From NCBI GenBank assembly GCA_017450685.1, contig JAFSTB010000008.1, positions 1-64,000 on the forward strand: DNA of 64,000 nucleotides, in the 5' to 3' direction. Positions 14,998 through 25,933 of the stretch are shown here, one piece after another. The notes under the pieces are model-generated. The model did no database searches. It saw nothing but the letters and a program-made list of their open reading frames with translations, and was not told the origin of the DNA. Every line of letters starts with the position of its first letter. Position 1 is the first letter of the stretch. The position numbers and the translations under genes were made by a program. Origin of the DNA: Paludibacteraceae bacterium (GTDB taxonomy: Bacteria; Bacteroidota; Bacteroidia; Bacteroidales; Paludibacteraceae).

Positions 14998-16574
14998 TTC
15001 AAGCCTTACAATTGATATTATCGCTAAGTTTCTTAGTGGTTATCCACGAATTAGGACACTTCACTTTTGCTCGTTTGTTTAAGGTGCGGGTGGAGAAGTT
15101 TTATATGTTTTTCAACCCTTCGTTCAGTCTTTTTCGTGCGAAGAAGGTTGGTGGCAAATGGTGTTTTCGTTTCTTTTCTCCCAACGTACCTTCTTCGGCA
15201 ATAGAGGTCAAGGATGAGTTGACGGGTGAGGTGAAAAAAGATGAGAAGGGTAAGACGGTCTATCGTCCGATGACGGAGCAGGAGTTGCAGTCGTTGCCTG
15301 AGGACGATTGGCGTCGTTATCCTGACAACACTGAATGGGGTATCGGCTGGGTACCGTTCGGCGGCTATTGTGCCATAGCGGGAATGGTGGATGAGACTAA
15401 GTCAGCCACCGACTTACCTTCTGAGCCGCAGCCTTGGGAGTTTCGCTCGAAGAACGTATGGCAACGCTTGTGTATAATAAGCGGCGGCATATTGGTCAAT
15501 TTTATAGCGGCACTTATACTTTTCGGTCAGGTTCTTTTTTGGTGGGGTGATGACACCTTGCCACTTCGCAACATAGACAGCGGTCTGTACTATTCGGAGT
15601 TGTTGCAGGCTGAAGGTTTCCGTCAGCAGGATAAGATCATCTCCATTGACGGTAAAGAGCCACAGACGCTGAGCGAGGTGGTGCAATGGCTCATTATAGA
15701 AGGCAAGCAAGATGTATTGGTGGAACGAGTAACCGAAGCGGCGGATGCGGAGGTAGCGTCGATAGACACTGTGGCACTGACTATGTCGTCGGACTTAGGT
15801 AATCGCTATTTGGCTTTTCAGAACGACTTTGACCAGCGTGAGCGCGAGAAGAGCAGAAAAGACCCTACTTATGTCAAGTCGCGTTTCGTGCTCATTGGCG
15901 AATATTTCCCCTTTGTTATTGACAGTGTCATGCCCGGTTCGTCCGCCGAGGCAGGTGGTTTGAACAAAGGAGACAGGATTATGCGCGTTGGTGAACAGCC
16001 GACGGGGTGTTACTATGAGGTGCAAGCCGCACTGCGTGAGCACGTTTGCGATTCTGTGAAGATAGAGGTAAGCAGAGACGCTGAAAGCAACGAAACCGGT
16101 CTGACGGTCTTTGTTAACGACCAAGGTAAGATTGGTTGTGCCGTTCTGTCACCATTGGCTTTTTACACTTTGGAGCACCGCGATTACGGTTTTTGGGAGT
16201 CGATACCTGAGGGCATAGCCTTCGGCTGGAAGATGCTCAAGAACTATGTTAAGCAGTTCCGCCTTATCTTCTCGAAAGAGGGAGCGCAGTCGCTTGGCGG
16301 TTTCGGTGCTATGGGAAGTATGTTCCCCAAGATATGGGACTGGCAGTCGTTCTGGTTTATGACCGCCTTTATCTCACTTATACTGGCATTTATGAATTTC
16401 TTGCCTATTCCGGCTTTGGATGGCGGATATATATTATTCCTGTTGGTGGAGATACTGACGGGCAAGCAACCGAGCGATAAGTTTTTGGAGATAGCCAACA
16501 ACATAGGGTTTGCTCTATTGCTCGGACTGCTCATCTTAGCCAATGGTAACGATGTACTCAAATATTTTTTCTAA
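14994..16574 (+). CDS. rseP: RseP-type site-2 (M50) membrane metalloprotease
   Basis: The 526-aa intramembrane zinc protease has the HExxH motif in the first transmembrane helix ([14 protein letters not shown]). It has a long insert, one or two PDZ domains (for example around [15 protein letters not shown]), and the third zinc ligand in [11 protein letters not shown] near the C-terminus. It is longer than the E. coli enzyme, as is usual in Bacteroidota. The family cleaves anti-sigma factors and cleared signal peptides. It overlaps dxr by four bases and ends two bases before the acetyltransferase gene, a dxr-rseP pairing often seen in this phylum. Confidence 0.94.
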   Translation: MIQALQLILSLSFLVVIHELGHFTFARLFKVRVEKFYMFFNPSFSLFRAKKVGGKWCFRFFSPNVPSSAIEVKDELTGEVKKDEKGKTVYRPMTEQELQSLPEDDWRRYPDNTEWGIGWVPFGGYCAIAGMVDETKSATDLPSEPQPWEFRSKNVWQRLCIISGGILVNFIAALILFGQVLFWWGDDTLPLRNIDSGLYYSELLQAEGFRQQDKIISIDGKEPQTLSEVVQWLIIEGKQDVLVERVTEAADAEVASIDTVALTMSSDLGNRYLAFQNDFDQREREKSRKDPTYVKSRFVLIGEYFPFVIDSVMPGSSAEAGGLNKGDRIMRVGEQPTGCYYEVQAALREHVCDSVKIEVSRDAESNETGLTVFVNDQGKIGCAVLSPLAFYTLEHRDYGFWESIPEGIAFGWKMLKNYVKQFRLIFSKEGAQSLGGFGAMGSMFPKIWDWQSFWFMTAFISLILAFMNFLPIPALDGGYILFLLVEILTGKQPSDKFLEIANNIGFALLLGLLILANGNDVLKYFF

Positions 16575-16576
16575 TC

Positions 16577-17146
16577 ATGAGTGTGTTTATTCATCCCAGT
16601 TCATACGTTGACGAAGGTTGCGTGATAGGTGCAGGCACCAAGGTGTGGCATTTCAGTCATATAATGTCGGGGTGCACCATAGGTGAGGACTGCAATATAG
16701 GTCAGAACGTGGTTATATCGCCTGACGTGGTCATAGGTCGCAACTGCAAGATACAGAACAACGTAAGTGTTTATACCGGTGTACATTGTGAGGACGATGT
16801 TTTTTTGGGTCCGAGTATGGTTTTCACCAATGTTCTCAATCCTCGTTCAGCCGTCAGTCGCAAGCACGAGTATAAGCCCACGTTGCTCAAACGCGGTTGT
16901 TCGGTAGGAGCCAATGCCACTATTGTGTGCGGTCACACCTTAGGCGAATATTGTCTTATCGGTGCCGGTTCGGTAGTGACGAAAGATGTGCCGGCATACG
17001 CACTTATGGTGGGCAATCCTGCTCGCCGTATCGGTTGGGTAAGCGAGTACGGAGAGAAACTGGTGTTTGGAGACGATAACACCGCCACCTGTCCTGCCAC
17101 CGGGAAAAAGTACGTCTTGAAAAACGGCATGGTAGAACCATTATAA
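16577..17146 (+). CDS. Left-handed beta-helix acetyltransferase (WbpD/WlbB-like)
   Basis: The 189-aa protein is made of hexapeptide repeats (for example [32 protein letters not shown]). It ends with [20 protein letters not shown], the signature of sugar N-acetyltransferases. The closest pattern is WbpD/WlbB, which acetylate the 3-amino group of UDP-linked amino sugars for surface polysaccharide. A C-terminal CPATGKKY segment fits that subgroup. It lies two bases after rseP. Partner aminotransferase and dehydrogenase genes are not in this window, so the exact sugar is uncertain. Confidence 0.82.
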   Translation: MSVFIHPSSYVDEGCVIGAGTKVWHFSHIMSGCTIGEDCNIGQNVVISPDVVIGRNCKIQNNVSVYTGVHCEDDVFLGPSMVFTNVLNPRSAVSRKHEYKPTLLKRGCSVGANATIVCGHTLGEYCLIGAGSVVTKDVPAYALMVGNPARRIGWVSEYGEKLVFGDDNTATCPATGKKYVLKNGMVEPL

Positions 17147-17217
17147 CACAATATCTTGCCGCAGATGGCACACCTGCCAAAACATATATAACAGTCATCC
17201 ATTATTTTTCAATCATT
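17147..17217 (+). repeat. Diverged copy of the CCGCAGGTG hairpin element
   Basis: Positions 17159-17178 read CCGCAGATGGCACACCTGCC, a diverged relative of the 25-base elements at 25351 and 37683. It lies in the gap between the acetyltransferase and DUF4293 genes. Confidence 0.5.
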
Positions 17218-17724
17218 ATGTTACAGCGTGTACAGACACTTTATTTATTGGCGATAGTCATTTTAGGAATCACCTTAGCCTTTATGCCTGTTTTATCCTT
17301 CAGTAGTTCGGATGATGCCCTTATGCCTCGTTCGTTTGAGTTGAGTGCTATGGGCTTGACAGAGACCACCTTAGAGGATTATCCATTGGCAGATATGAGT
17401 CAGATGCCGGATGTGAGTATGCCCGGTATATGGGGGTTGTCGCTTGCCACTTGGCTCATTCCCGTTTTGGCCTTTATCATCATCTTTCTTTATAAAAATC
17501 GTATTTTGCAGGCTCGGTTGAGTATCTTTCTCTTTATGCTATGCATCGGCTACTATGGCGTGATGCTTGTCTTTGCTTGGTTCGGCAAACATAATATCGC
17601 TCGCGAGTGGTCGCCGCTTTTTTGGTCGTGCATACCGCTTATATGTGCTGTACTGACAGCTATGTCCGCACGCCGCATACTCAAGGATGAAGCATTGGTA
17701 AGGGCAGCCGACCGTCTGCGTTGA
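17218..17724 (+). CDS. DUF4293-like four-helix membrane protein
   Basis: The 168-aa protein has four predicted transmembrane segments: near residues 5-25, 75-92, 98-120 and 128-145. Its start (MLQRVQTLYLLAIVILGI) is typical of DUF4293, a Bacteroidota family of unknown function that often neighbours housekeeping genes. No catalytic motif is visible. It is followed after 24 bases by pssA. Confidence 0.75.
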   Translation: MLQRVQTLYLLAIVILGITLAFMPVLSFSSSDDALMPRSFELSAMGLTETTLEDYPLADMSQMPDVSMPGIWGLSLATWLIPVLAFIIIFLYKNRILQARLSIFLFMLCIGYYGVMLVFAWFGKHNIAREWSPLFWSCIPLICAVLTAMSARRILKDEALVRAADRLR

Positions 17725-17748
17725 ACAGAAGATAAACATTTGAAAACC

Positions 17749-18480
17749 ATGAAGAGACATATCCCTAATCTTATTACGAGTTGCAATCTGTTATGCGGAG
17801 CGTTGGCAGTTATATCAGCCGCCGACGGACTATTTGCTCGGGCTTTTCTGTTTGTTTTGCTTGGTGCCGTGTTCGATTTCTTCGACGGTATGGTAGCACG
17901 TCTGTTGAAGGTGAGCGGTCCGCTGGGAGTGCAGATGGACTCGCTGGCAGATGACATCACTTTCGGTTTGGCTCCTGCCGTCATGCTCTTCCGCTTTTTG
18001 CGTCCGGCAATAGGCAACTGGAGTTTATTAGTACTGCTAATGGCAGCGTTTGCGGCATATCGATTGGCTAAATTCAATATCGACACCCGTCAGACTACCT
18101 CTTTTCGCGGCATTGCCACCCCCGCCAATGCCATTTTTTGGGGCGGTATAACCTGTCTGCCCGGTGTGGTGCTGCAAATAGAGATATGCGGTATGCCCCT
18201 CATACCGTGGCTGTTGCTCGCAATGAGTATGGTTAGCGGATGGTTGATGGTGTCGGACATACCGTTCTTCTCACTGAAAATACACGGTTGGTCGTGGCAA
18301 GAGAATAAGACGCAATATATCTTCCTCGTCGGCTGCCTTATACTGATAGGGGTATGTATAGCCGAGGGCATAAGATACAACAATATAGGCTTAACCTTCT
18401 TCGCCGGTACTGCATGCATAGTGTGGTATGTGATGATGAACTGCATTAACATCCTTCTAAACAAACCCGCCAATGAATAG
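17749..18480 (+). CDS. pssA: CDP-diacylglycerol--serine O-phosphatidyltransferase
   Basis: About 243 aa with multiple transmembrane helices and the CDP-alcohol phosphatidyltransferase motif DGMVARLLKVSGPLG-x-x-MDSLADD, which holds the metal-binding aspartates. The enzyme makes phosphatidylserine, the precursor of phosphatidylethanolamine. The frame can start at a TTG at 17740, but I chose the ATG at 17749, giving MKRHIPNLITSCNLLCGA, the usual N-terminus. Its last 8 bases overlap the endonuclease I gene, so the two are coupled. Confidence 0.93.
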   Translation: MKRHIPNLITSCNLLCGALAVISAADGLFARAFLFVLLGAVFDFFDGMVARLLKVSGPLGVQMDSLADDITFGLAPAVMLFRFLRPAIGNWSLLVLLMAAFAAYRLAKFNIDTRQTTSFRGIATPANAIFWGGITCLPGVVLQIEICGMPLIPWLLLAMSMVSGWLMVSDIPFFSLKIHGWSWQENKTQYIFLVGCLILIGVCIAEGIRYNNIGLTFFAGTACIVWYVMMNCINILLNKPANE

Positions 18481-19915
18481 ACTTACCTTTACCATAAGCC
18501 TACTCTTTATCAGTCTGTTGTCGGTGGCTGAAGATATACCAGAGGGTTACTATTCGCAGGCTGTCGGCAAGAAGGACTCGCTACTTAAACGCGCATTGTA
18601 TGAGGCTGTATGCGGAGGTGAGAGGTATGAGTACGGCACTAATCAATACCACTCGACATCCAATCCACCATCGTGGGAGAAAGGTGACTTAAAAGCATAC
18701 GGCACATGGTACGCTTTCCCTTTGACCGACCGCCGCGAAGATGGCACTATTTGGGATATGTATTCGCTCTGCAACCGTTATTTTCCGCATAAGCAAGGTG
18801 AGTCGGCATGCTCAATGAACATCGAGCATTGTCTGCCCAAATCGTGGTGGGGAGGAGAGGTCAACAATGCCTATAAAGATCTGTATAACCTCAACCCGTC
18901 AGACCAACGTGCTAATAGTCAGAAGAGTAACTATCCTCCCGGACACGTACTGAAAGGCGATAAGTTCGACAATGGCAGTTTTCGCATGGACTCAAAGAGC
19001 AAGTCGCAATACGGCTACGCATGCTACGAACCGGCAGAGGAGTATCGTGGTGACTTTGCACGAACATACTTCTATATGGTGACTGCCTATACCGATTTAG
19101 GATGGTCAACGCCATACATAGATGCCACTCGTTATCAGATGTTTACCGATGTCATCGTAGGTGTCTTGCTTGATTGGCACAGAGCCGACCCCGTGAGCGA
19201 GAAAGAGCGTTGCCGCGCCGACTATATTTCTTCCTTGCAACACAACCGCAACCCTTATATCGACTATCCCGAATTGGTGGAATATATATGGGGTGATAAG
19301 AAAGGTCAGTCATGGTCGTTGCCTGACGCAGATGTTTCTTTCACCGACTGTCCCGAATGGGGTGATAATGAGCCTTATGAGAGCGAATATGACACTCTTC
19401 TCTCGTTGTCTGCCGTTACTGCTGCTCTTGTTCGTACCGTTGAGGGCGGTTATGCTTCAGAGAAAGTGCAATCGAACGGAACGGCAGCACTGACAATGGG
19501 TACAAGCAGTACAGACGGATATGTCTCTTTCTCTAAGCTATGTCTGCCTGACAATGCCACCTTGGTGCTGCGCGCCTCTATCTACAACACGGCACAAGAT
19601 ATGCAACTGAACATCTACTCCAACAGACAACTGCTTTATACACTGACCGATACAACAGTTCAGGAGACACGCAACGAGAAGTTCTATCGCTTGTCTATAC
19701 CTCAACATACCGACTCACTGACTATCATGTCGGTAGGCGGCAGCACAGCACACCGCGCTTGCATTCAAGAGATCTATCTGCTTGCACCCAAGAAAATGAC
19801 CGACTTGGAACAAACGGAAACAAAAGGACGCGAGTACAAAAAAGTGCTACGCAACGGAAGAGTGGAAATAGAAACACCTGACAGGACCTACCTGCTTAAC
19901 GGTATAAGTTACTGA
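18473..19915 (+). CDS. Secreted endonuclease I with sorting-type tail
   Basis: The 480-aa protein has a signal peptide (LTFTISLLFISLLSVAEDI) and an endonuclease I (EndA/NucM) domain over about residues 25-270. The metal-finger motif NIEHCLPKSWWGG is followed by AYKDLYNLNPSDQRANSQKS, holding the catalytic His and conserved Asn. The enzyme family cuts DNA non-specifically outside the cytoplasm. The C-terminal 200 residues form a beta-rich module and end in KVLRNGRVEIETPDRTYLL, a tail resembling that of the 965-aa protein and probably a T9SS signal. It overlaps pssA by 8 bases and precedes a second nuclease gene by 31 bases. Confidence 0.88.
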   Translation: MNRLTFTISLLFISLLSVAEDIPEGYYSQAVGKKDSLLKRALYEAVCGGERYEYGTNQYHSTSNPPSWEKGDLKAYGTWYAFPLTDRREDGTIWDMYSLCNRYFPHKQGESACSMNIEHCLPKSWWGGEVNNAYKDLYNLNPSDQRANSQKSNYPPGHVLKGDKFDNGSFRMDSKSKSQYGYACYEPAEEYRGDFARTYFYMVTAYTDLGWSTPYIDATRYQMFTDVIVGVLLDWHRADPVSEKERCRADYISSLQHNRNPYIDYPELVEYIWGDKKGQSWSLPDADVSFTDCPEWGDNEPYESEYDTLLSLSAVTAALVRTVEGGYASEKVQSNGTAALTMGTSSTDGYVSFSKLCLPDNATLVLRASIYNTAQDMQLNIYSNRQLLYTLTDTTVQETRNEKFYRLSIPQHTDSLTIMSVGGSTAHRACIQEIYLLAPKKMTDLEQTETKGREYKKVLRNGRVEIETPDRTYLLNGISY

Positions 19916-19946
19916 CATTGAGTTATTCACATTAAATAGTCACCTA

Positions 19947-22211
19947 ATGTTCAGTCACCTCAAATATATTCTTACCTTTTGTCTGCTGTTGTTGATATGC
20001 ATCTTATCAGCCTATCTTTGTTTCGACAAAGCCTTTATACACTTATGGCTGAACACTTATCACAACGCAGGATTGGATGTCTTTTTCCGCTGCTATACAC
20101 AGATAGCCGAGTGGGTAGTGTATGTGGTGGCTGCGCTGCTTATCTTCCACAAAGCAGGTTGGTCGGGATTCTTACTATCGGCTACGGCTCTGTCAGGCGG
20201 CTTGGCACAGATAGCCAAGTACATCTTCGACACGGATAGACCCTATAAATGGTTTGCCGACCATTACCCGGAGGTACAGTTGCAGTTTGTGGACGGTGTT
20301 CATCTGAGTAAGTTCTACTCTTTTCCGTCAGGACATACCACTACCTTCGCTGTGCTTTTTCTTACATTGGTATTAGTTTGGGCAACATATAATCATAAAC
20401 GTGAGAATATGAAAACGAGACATATCCTTATCTCCTTACTCTGTTTTGTAGGGTTATTGCTTGGCGGTTATTCACGCATCTACCTCAACCAACATTTCTT
20501 GGAAGACATAGCCGGCGGACTTCTTATCGGCACGTTGAGTGTTCTGTGTCTGCTGCCTTTAGCCGAGCGTTGGAAAGATACACTGTGGTGGAACTTTTCT
20601 GCATATAGATGGCTTCGTTCACTTCGCGGCACGGCAGTGACTATCGCTCTTTTGACCGCCTCAGTCGCTTACTCACAGCCTGCACAAGAGCCGCAAGCCA
20701 ACATCACCATACAGATACAAGACAAAGAGCAATGGACCAAAAGCGAATTATCAGGCTATGTAGGCAAGACCGTACAGATGGCTGACGACTGGTACCTATG
20801 CAGCAACTATAATAACTACTACATCTCTCCGCGCCGCATCTATTCACCTACTAATCAGGCTATACCCTTATCGGCAGAATACAACCGGCTGTTGTCGCTC
20901 AACTCTCAAGGCAGCGTTCAACTATCGGGTGTTAACGACTATCACCGCACCGGTGAGAGGTTGCATAATCTGGTGGTCAAAGTGAACAGCACGAGCAGTG
21001 TGACTTTTGTGAGCGGCGAATGGGTAGGCAATAGTCGCGCTGACATCCTGAAAGGCTACAACAAAGAGGCTATTGACAATAAAGCCGAACATACGCTGCT
21101 CATCTGCGGGGCTAACTTAGAGTACTATTTGGTGGACAACTTAGGGACGGGTTACGGTCCGGACAACGAGACAGAGCACCGTCGTCAGCGCAACAAAGTG
21201 AGCAAGGCACTATCGCTTATCAATGCCGACATCTATGGTCTGATGGAGATAGAGCAAGGGCAGTCGGCTATCAGTGAGATAGCCTCCGACCTGACCTCTC
21301 TCACCGGCAGACCGTTCAGTTATATCAACGATGGCGGCAGTTCGTATGGCAGTTATACCAAGTCGGGCTTCGTCTATTGCACCAAAACGGTACAGCCGTA
21401 CTCGGTGCTACGCAGCAACTCAACAGGTGTACGCAACCGCAAGTATATGCAGTGTTTCGAGCATAAGCAGAGCGGCGAACGGTTTATATTGAGCGTCAAT
21501 CACTTCAAGGCCAAGTCAGGTGCAGGAACAGGTGCTAATGCCGACCAAGGTGACGGACAAGGGTCGTTCAATGCCGACCGTGTGACAGAAGCACAATCGG
21601 TGCTGTCGGAATATAAATATATTTCAAGTTTTGTTCAAGATGCCGATATCCTTATTATCGGCGATTTGAACGCTTACGCCAAGGAAGACCCTATACGCGT
21701 TCTGACCGATGGCGGTATGACCGACCTGCACCGCTATTTCCATGCCGACACATCCTATTCGTATGTCTATAGCAGTGAAGCCGGCTATTTGGATCACGCA
21801 TTGTGCAACAGCACTTTATTGCCGCAAGTGACCGGCATGCTCGCCTATCATATCAACTCCGACGAGAACGACCGCTATACGTATGACAAACAGGACGACG
21901 GCACTATGTTCCGCTATTCGGATCACGACCCCGTCTTGGTGGGTCTGCGTTTGGGCGAGAGTAGCAGTAGCACCCCTACACAAGCCGACCTCTATTACGA
22001 AACGGATGCCGTCACCCTCTCACCGCAAGCCGTCATTCGCAATGCTGCCGGAGGATGGGTTCGCATCTATACAATAAACGGGGGATGCGTCCTCTCGGAA
22101 CGCATCCCCACAGATGTCTATTCATTGCCATCAGCAGTACTGCCCTCAGGATGGTATGTAGTACATATCTACCACAACGGCGAGGTTCTGCAACGCAAGT
22201 TCATCAACTGA
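19947..22211 (+). CDS. PAP2 membrane phosphatase fused to ExeM-like nuclease with T9SS tail
   Basis: One uninterrupted 754-aa frame holds two enzymes. Residues 1-220 are a PAP2 lipid phosphatase with several membrane helices and all three motifs: K91-x6-RP, PSGH at 127-130, and SR at 176-177 with H183 and D187. Residues 222-245 (RWLRSLRGTAVTIALLTASV, then AYSQPAQ) look like an internal signal peptide. Residues 250-370 form a beta-rich module. Residues 385-670 are an endonuclease/exonuclease/phosphatase domain with N390, E434 (GLMEIEQG), H519 (SVNHFKAKSG), D573/N575 (IGDLNAY), D616-H617 and SDHD at 658-661. The last 60 residues resemble a type A T9SS sorting domain (VRIYTINGG, then LPSGWYVV). 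It lies 31 bases after endonuclease I. A split by signal peptidase is inferred. Confidence 0.88.
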   Translation: MFSHLKYILTFCLLLLICILSAYLCFDKAFIHLWLNTYHNAGLDVFFRCYTQIAEWVVYVVAALLIFHKAGWSGFLLSATALSGGLAQIAKYIFDTDRPYKWFADHYPEVQLQFVDGVHLSKFYSFPSGHTTTFAVLFLTLVLVWATYNHKRENMKTRHILISLLCFVGLLLGGYSRIYLNQHFLEDIAGGLLIGTLSVLCLLPLAERWKDTLWWNFSAYRWLRSLRGTAVTIALLTASVAYSQPAQEPQANITIQIQDKEQWTKSELSGYVGKTVQMADDWYLCSNYNNYYISPRRIYSPTNQAIPLSAEYNRLLSLNSQGSVQLSGVNDYHRTGERLHNLVVKVNSTSSVTFVSGEWVGNSRADILKGYNKEAIDNKAEHTLLICGANLEYYLVDNLGTGYGPDNETEHRRQRNKVSKALSLINADIYGLMEIEQGQSAISEIASDLTSLTGRPFSYINDGGSSYGSYTKSGFVYCTKTVQPYSVLRSNSTGVRNRKYMQCFEHKQSGERFILSVNHFKAKSGAGTGANADQGDGQGSFNADRVTEAQSVLSEYKYISSFVQDADILIIGDLNAYAKEDPIRVLTDGGMTDLHRYFHADTSYSYVYSSEAGYLDHALCNSTLLPQVTGMLAYHINSDENDRYTYDKQDDGTMFRYSDHDPVLVGLRLGESSSSTPTQADLYYETDAVTLSPQAVIRNAAGGWVRIYTINGGCVLSERIPTDVYSLPSAVLPSGWYVVHIYHNGEVLQRKFIN

Positions 22212-22224
22212 TAACGATTAAGGT

Positions 22225-22380
22225 TTAAGCGGGTGAGAACTCGTCTTTACCTACTCCGCAGAGCGGACATTCAAACGATTCCGGCACTTCTTCCCACGGT
22301 GTACCGGCAGGTATGCCAGCTTCGGGTACGCCTACGGCAGGGTCATATTCCCAACCGCAAATGTCACATTTGTACTTCAT
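22225..22380 (-). CDS. Rubredoxin
   Basis: A 51-aa protein read from the ATG at 22380. It carries the two iron-binding knuckles CDICGW near the start and CPLCGV near the end, with the conserved EYDP and GIPAGTPWEEVPE between them. It is a one-electron carrier of anaerobes, often used in oxygen and peroxide detoxification. It follows the SDR gene by 21 bases on the same strand, suggesting one transcript, and converges with the PAP2-nuclease gene 13 bases away. Confidence 0.95.
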   Translation of the reverse strand: MKYKCDICGWEYDPAVGVPEAGIPAGTPWEEVPESFECPLCGVGKDEFSPA

Positions 22381-22401
22381 AGTGTATTGATTTTGTTATT
22401 G

Positions 22402-23184
22402 TCATTTTTGGAACTGTCCCACCCAACGGTAAGTGAGGTTGACGAGCCAGTCGGGTGTATGTTTGAGCAGAGGTGTAGCCAGGTGGTTGAGCAAGCCGGG
22501 CATACCCCATTTCTTTTTCTCGAACATTCGTTTGAGGGCTTTAACCACCAGTTTTTCAGGTGGTATGCTGACAGTGAGCCGCACGGCTATTTTTCTCCAT
22601 TTGGGTGCCAATCCGAACAGAGCCGTATCCACCGCACCCGGGGTCATTACCGTTATACCGACACCTTTCGGACGAAACTCATACCACAGCGATTTGGAGA
22701 AGTTATAGATAAAAGCCTTGGTGGCGTTATAGGTCTGAATGCCCGGGTACGCCATCCACGCCGACATCGACGACATATTGAGTATATATCCGTTGCCTCG
22801 GCGACACATATCCTCACCGAAGAGGCGACATAGTTTAGCCATAGTGACCACATGCAGCATCAGCATCGTCTCAAAACGCAGCATTGAGGTCCCAATCAGA
22901 GGGTTAAAAAAGAATATCCCTGCGTTGTTGATGAGTATATCCACCTCTAATCCGTTCTCTTTACAATAGTCATACACTTTTTCGGCGGCGTTCTGCTCTG
23001 CGAGGTTCATATACAGAGGTATGGTTTTAACGCCGTAAGTGTAAGACAGTTGTTGTGCAACGGCTATCTGTTCTTGTTCTTGATTGCTGATGAGCAAGAG
23101 GTCGGTATGATAATCGCGTGCCAAAGCGGTGGCATACTGCAAACCTATACCGCTGCTGGCTCCGGTGACAAGGGCGAGAGACAT
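22402..23184 (-). CDS. Short-chain dehydrogenase/reductase
   Basis: About 260 aa with the classical SDR layout. ALVTGASSGIG is the NAD(P)-binding motif at the N-terminus, followed by ILINNAGI, MSSMSAW with the catalytic Ser, and YNATK with the catalytic Tyr and Lys. The tail is basic and amphipathic. The substrate cannot be deduced; close patterns occur in lipid and ketone reductases. The frame is open to 23235, but the promoter at 23213-23244 and the family start place it at the ATG at 23184. Confidence 0.88.
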   Translation of the reverse strand: MSLALVTGASSGIGLQYATALARDYHTDLLLISNQEQEQIAVAQQLSYTYGVKTIPLYMNLAEQNAAEKVYDYCKENGLEVDILINNAGIFFFNPLIGTSMLRFETMLMLHVVTMAKLCRLFGEDMCRRGNGYILNMSSMSAWMAYPGIQTYNATKAFIYNFSKSLWYEFRPKGVGITVMTPGAVDTALFGLAPKWRKIAVRLTVSIPPEKLVVKALKRMFEKKKWGMPGLLNHLATPLLKHTPDWLVNLTYRWVGQFQK

Positions 23185-23212
23185 AGTGATTAAAGAATAA
23201 TGATTATCGCGA

Positions 23213-23244
23213 CAAAGGTACGGTGATTTTTCCAAATGAACAAA
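23213..23244 (-). promoter_or_regulatory. Promoter of the SDR-rubredoxin operon
   Basis: On the minus strand TTTG (23244-23241), 20 bases, TACCTTTG (23220-23213), about 30 bases before the ATG at 23184. Confidence 0.8.
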
Positions 23245-23266
23245 ATCAGACTATATAAATGACTGA

Positions 23267-25336
<2,070 letters not shown>

Positions 25337-25350
25337 AAGAGGATGTTTTG

Positions 25351-25375
25351 CCGCAGGTGACACACCTGCGTACCC
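25351..25375 (+). repeat. 25-base hairpin element, copy 1
   Basis: The element starts CCGCAGGTGACACACCTGCG and ends with TACCC; it holds an 8-bp stem (CGCAGGTG/CACCTGCG) with a 3-base loop. It differs at one base from the copy at 37683-37707. It lies in the gap after ligA. Confidence 0.75.
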
Positions 25376-25402
25376 GAAGAACCTTATAGATTAGCATTGG
25401 AT

Positions 25403-25933
25403 ATGAATATTTTAGATTATATACGTGAGCGTTGGTTCTGCTATCGCCTCAAACGCCAACCGGTCAGAGCAGTGCTGTTCCCGCGTTGGAGCAATTGCCA
25501 TCGCGTATTAGTGATTTATGAGAGCGACCTGCTCGAAAAGAACCAACCTATTAAGCAGATAGTAAGCCAATTGCAGAAAGAAGGCAAAGAAGTTTGCACT
25601 TGGGGATTTCTTCCTCTCAAACAGTCGCGCACAGCTATACTGCCGCAGAGTCGCATACTGAGCAAACAAGATATCAACTGGCTATACGAACCTAACAAAG
25701 AGGTGCTGCAAGACCTTCTTTCACAACGTTTTGACCTTTTGATAGACCTCACACAAGAGCCTTGTCTGACACTGCAATACCTTGCTATGTATGCCAACGC
25801 CTCTTTCAAAACAGGACGACATATCATTGAAGGTGTTCACGACCTGATGGTGGATATGCCGGCAACGGACAACCCTACCCCTCTTTTCCAACAACTCTTA
25901 CATTTCCTTCAAACCATACAAAGCAATGACTGA
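25403..25933 (+). CDS. Bacteroidota protein of unknown function (DUF6913-like)
   Basis: About 176 aa, no signal peptide. It has a basic start (YIRERWFCYRLKRQ) and alternating beta and alpha elements (RVLVIYESDLL, FDLLIDLTQEPCLTLQYLAM). From memory this matches DUF6913, a Bacteroidota family usually placed next to dapA; I could not check. A TTG at 25397 is possible, but I chose the ATG at 25403. It overlaps dapA by 8 bases, which implies coupled translation. Confidence 0.7.
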   Translation: MNILDYIRERWFCYRLKRQPVRAVLFPRWSNCHRVLVIYESDLLEKNQPIKQIVSQLQKEGKEVCTWGFLPLKQSRTAILPQSRILSKQDINWLYEPNKEVLQDLLSQRFDLLIDLTQEPCLTLQYLAMYANASFKTGRHIIEGVHDLMVDMPATDNPTPLFQQLLHFLQTIQSND

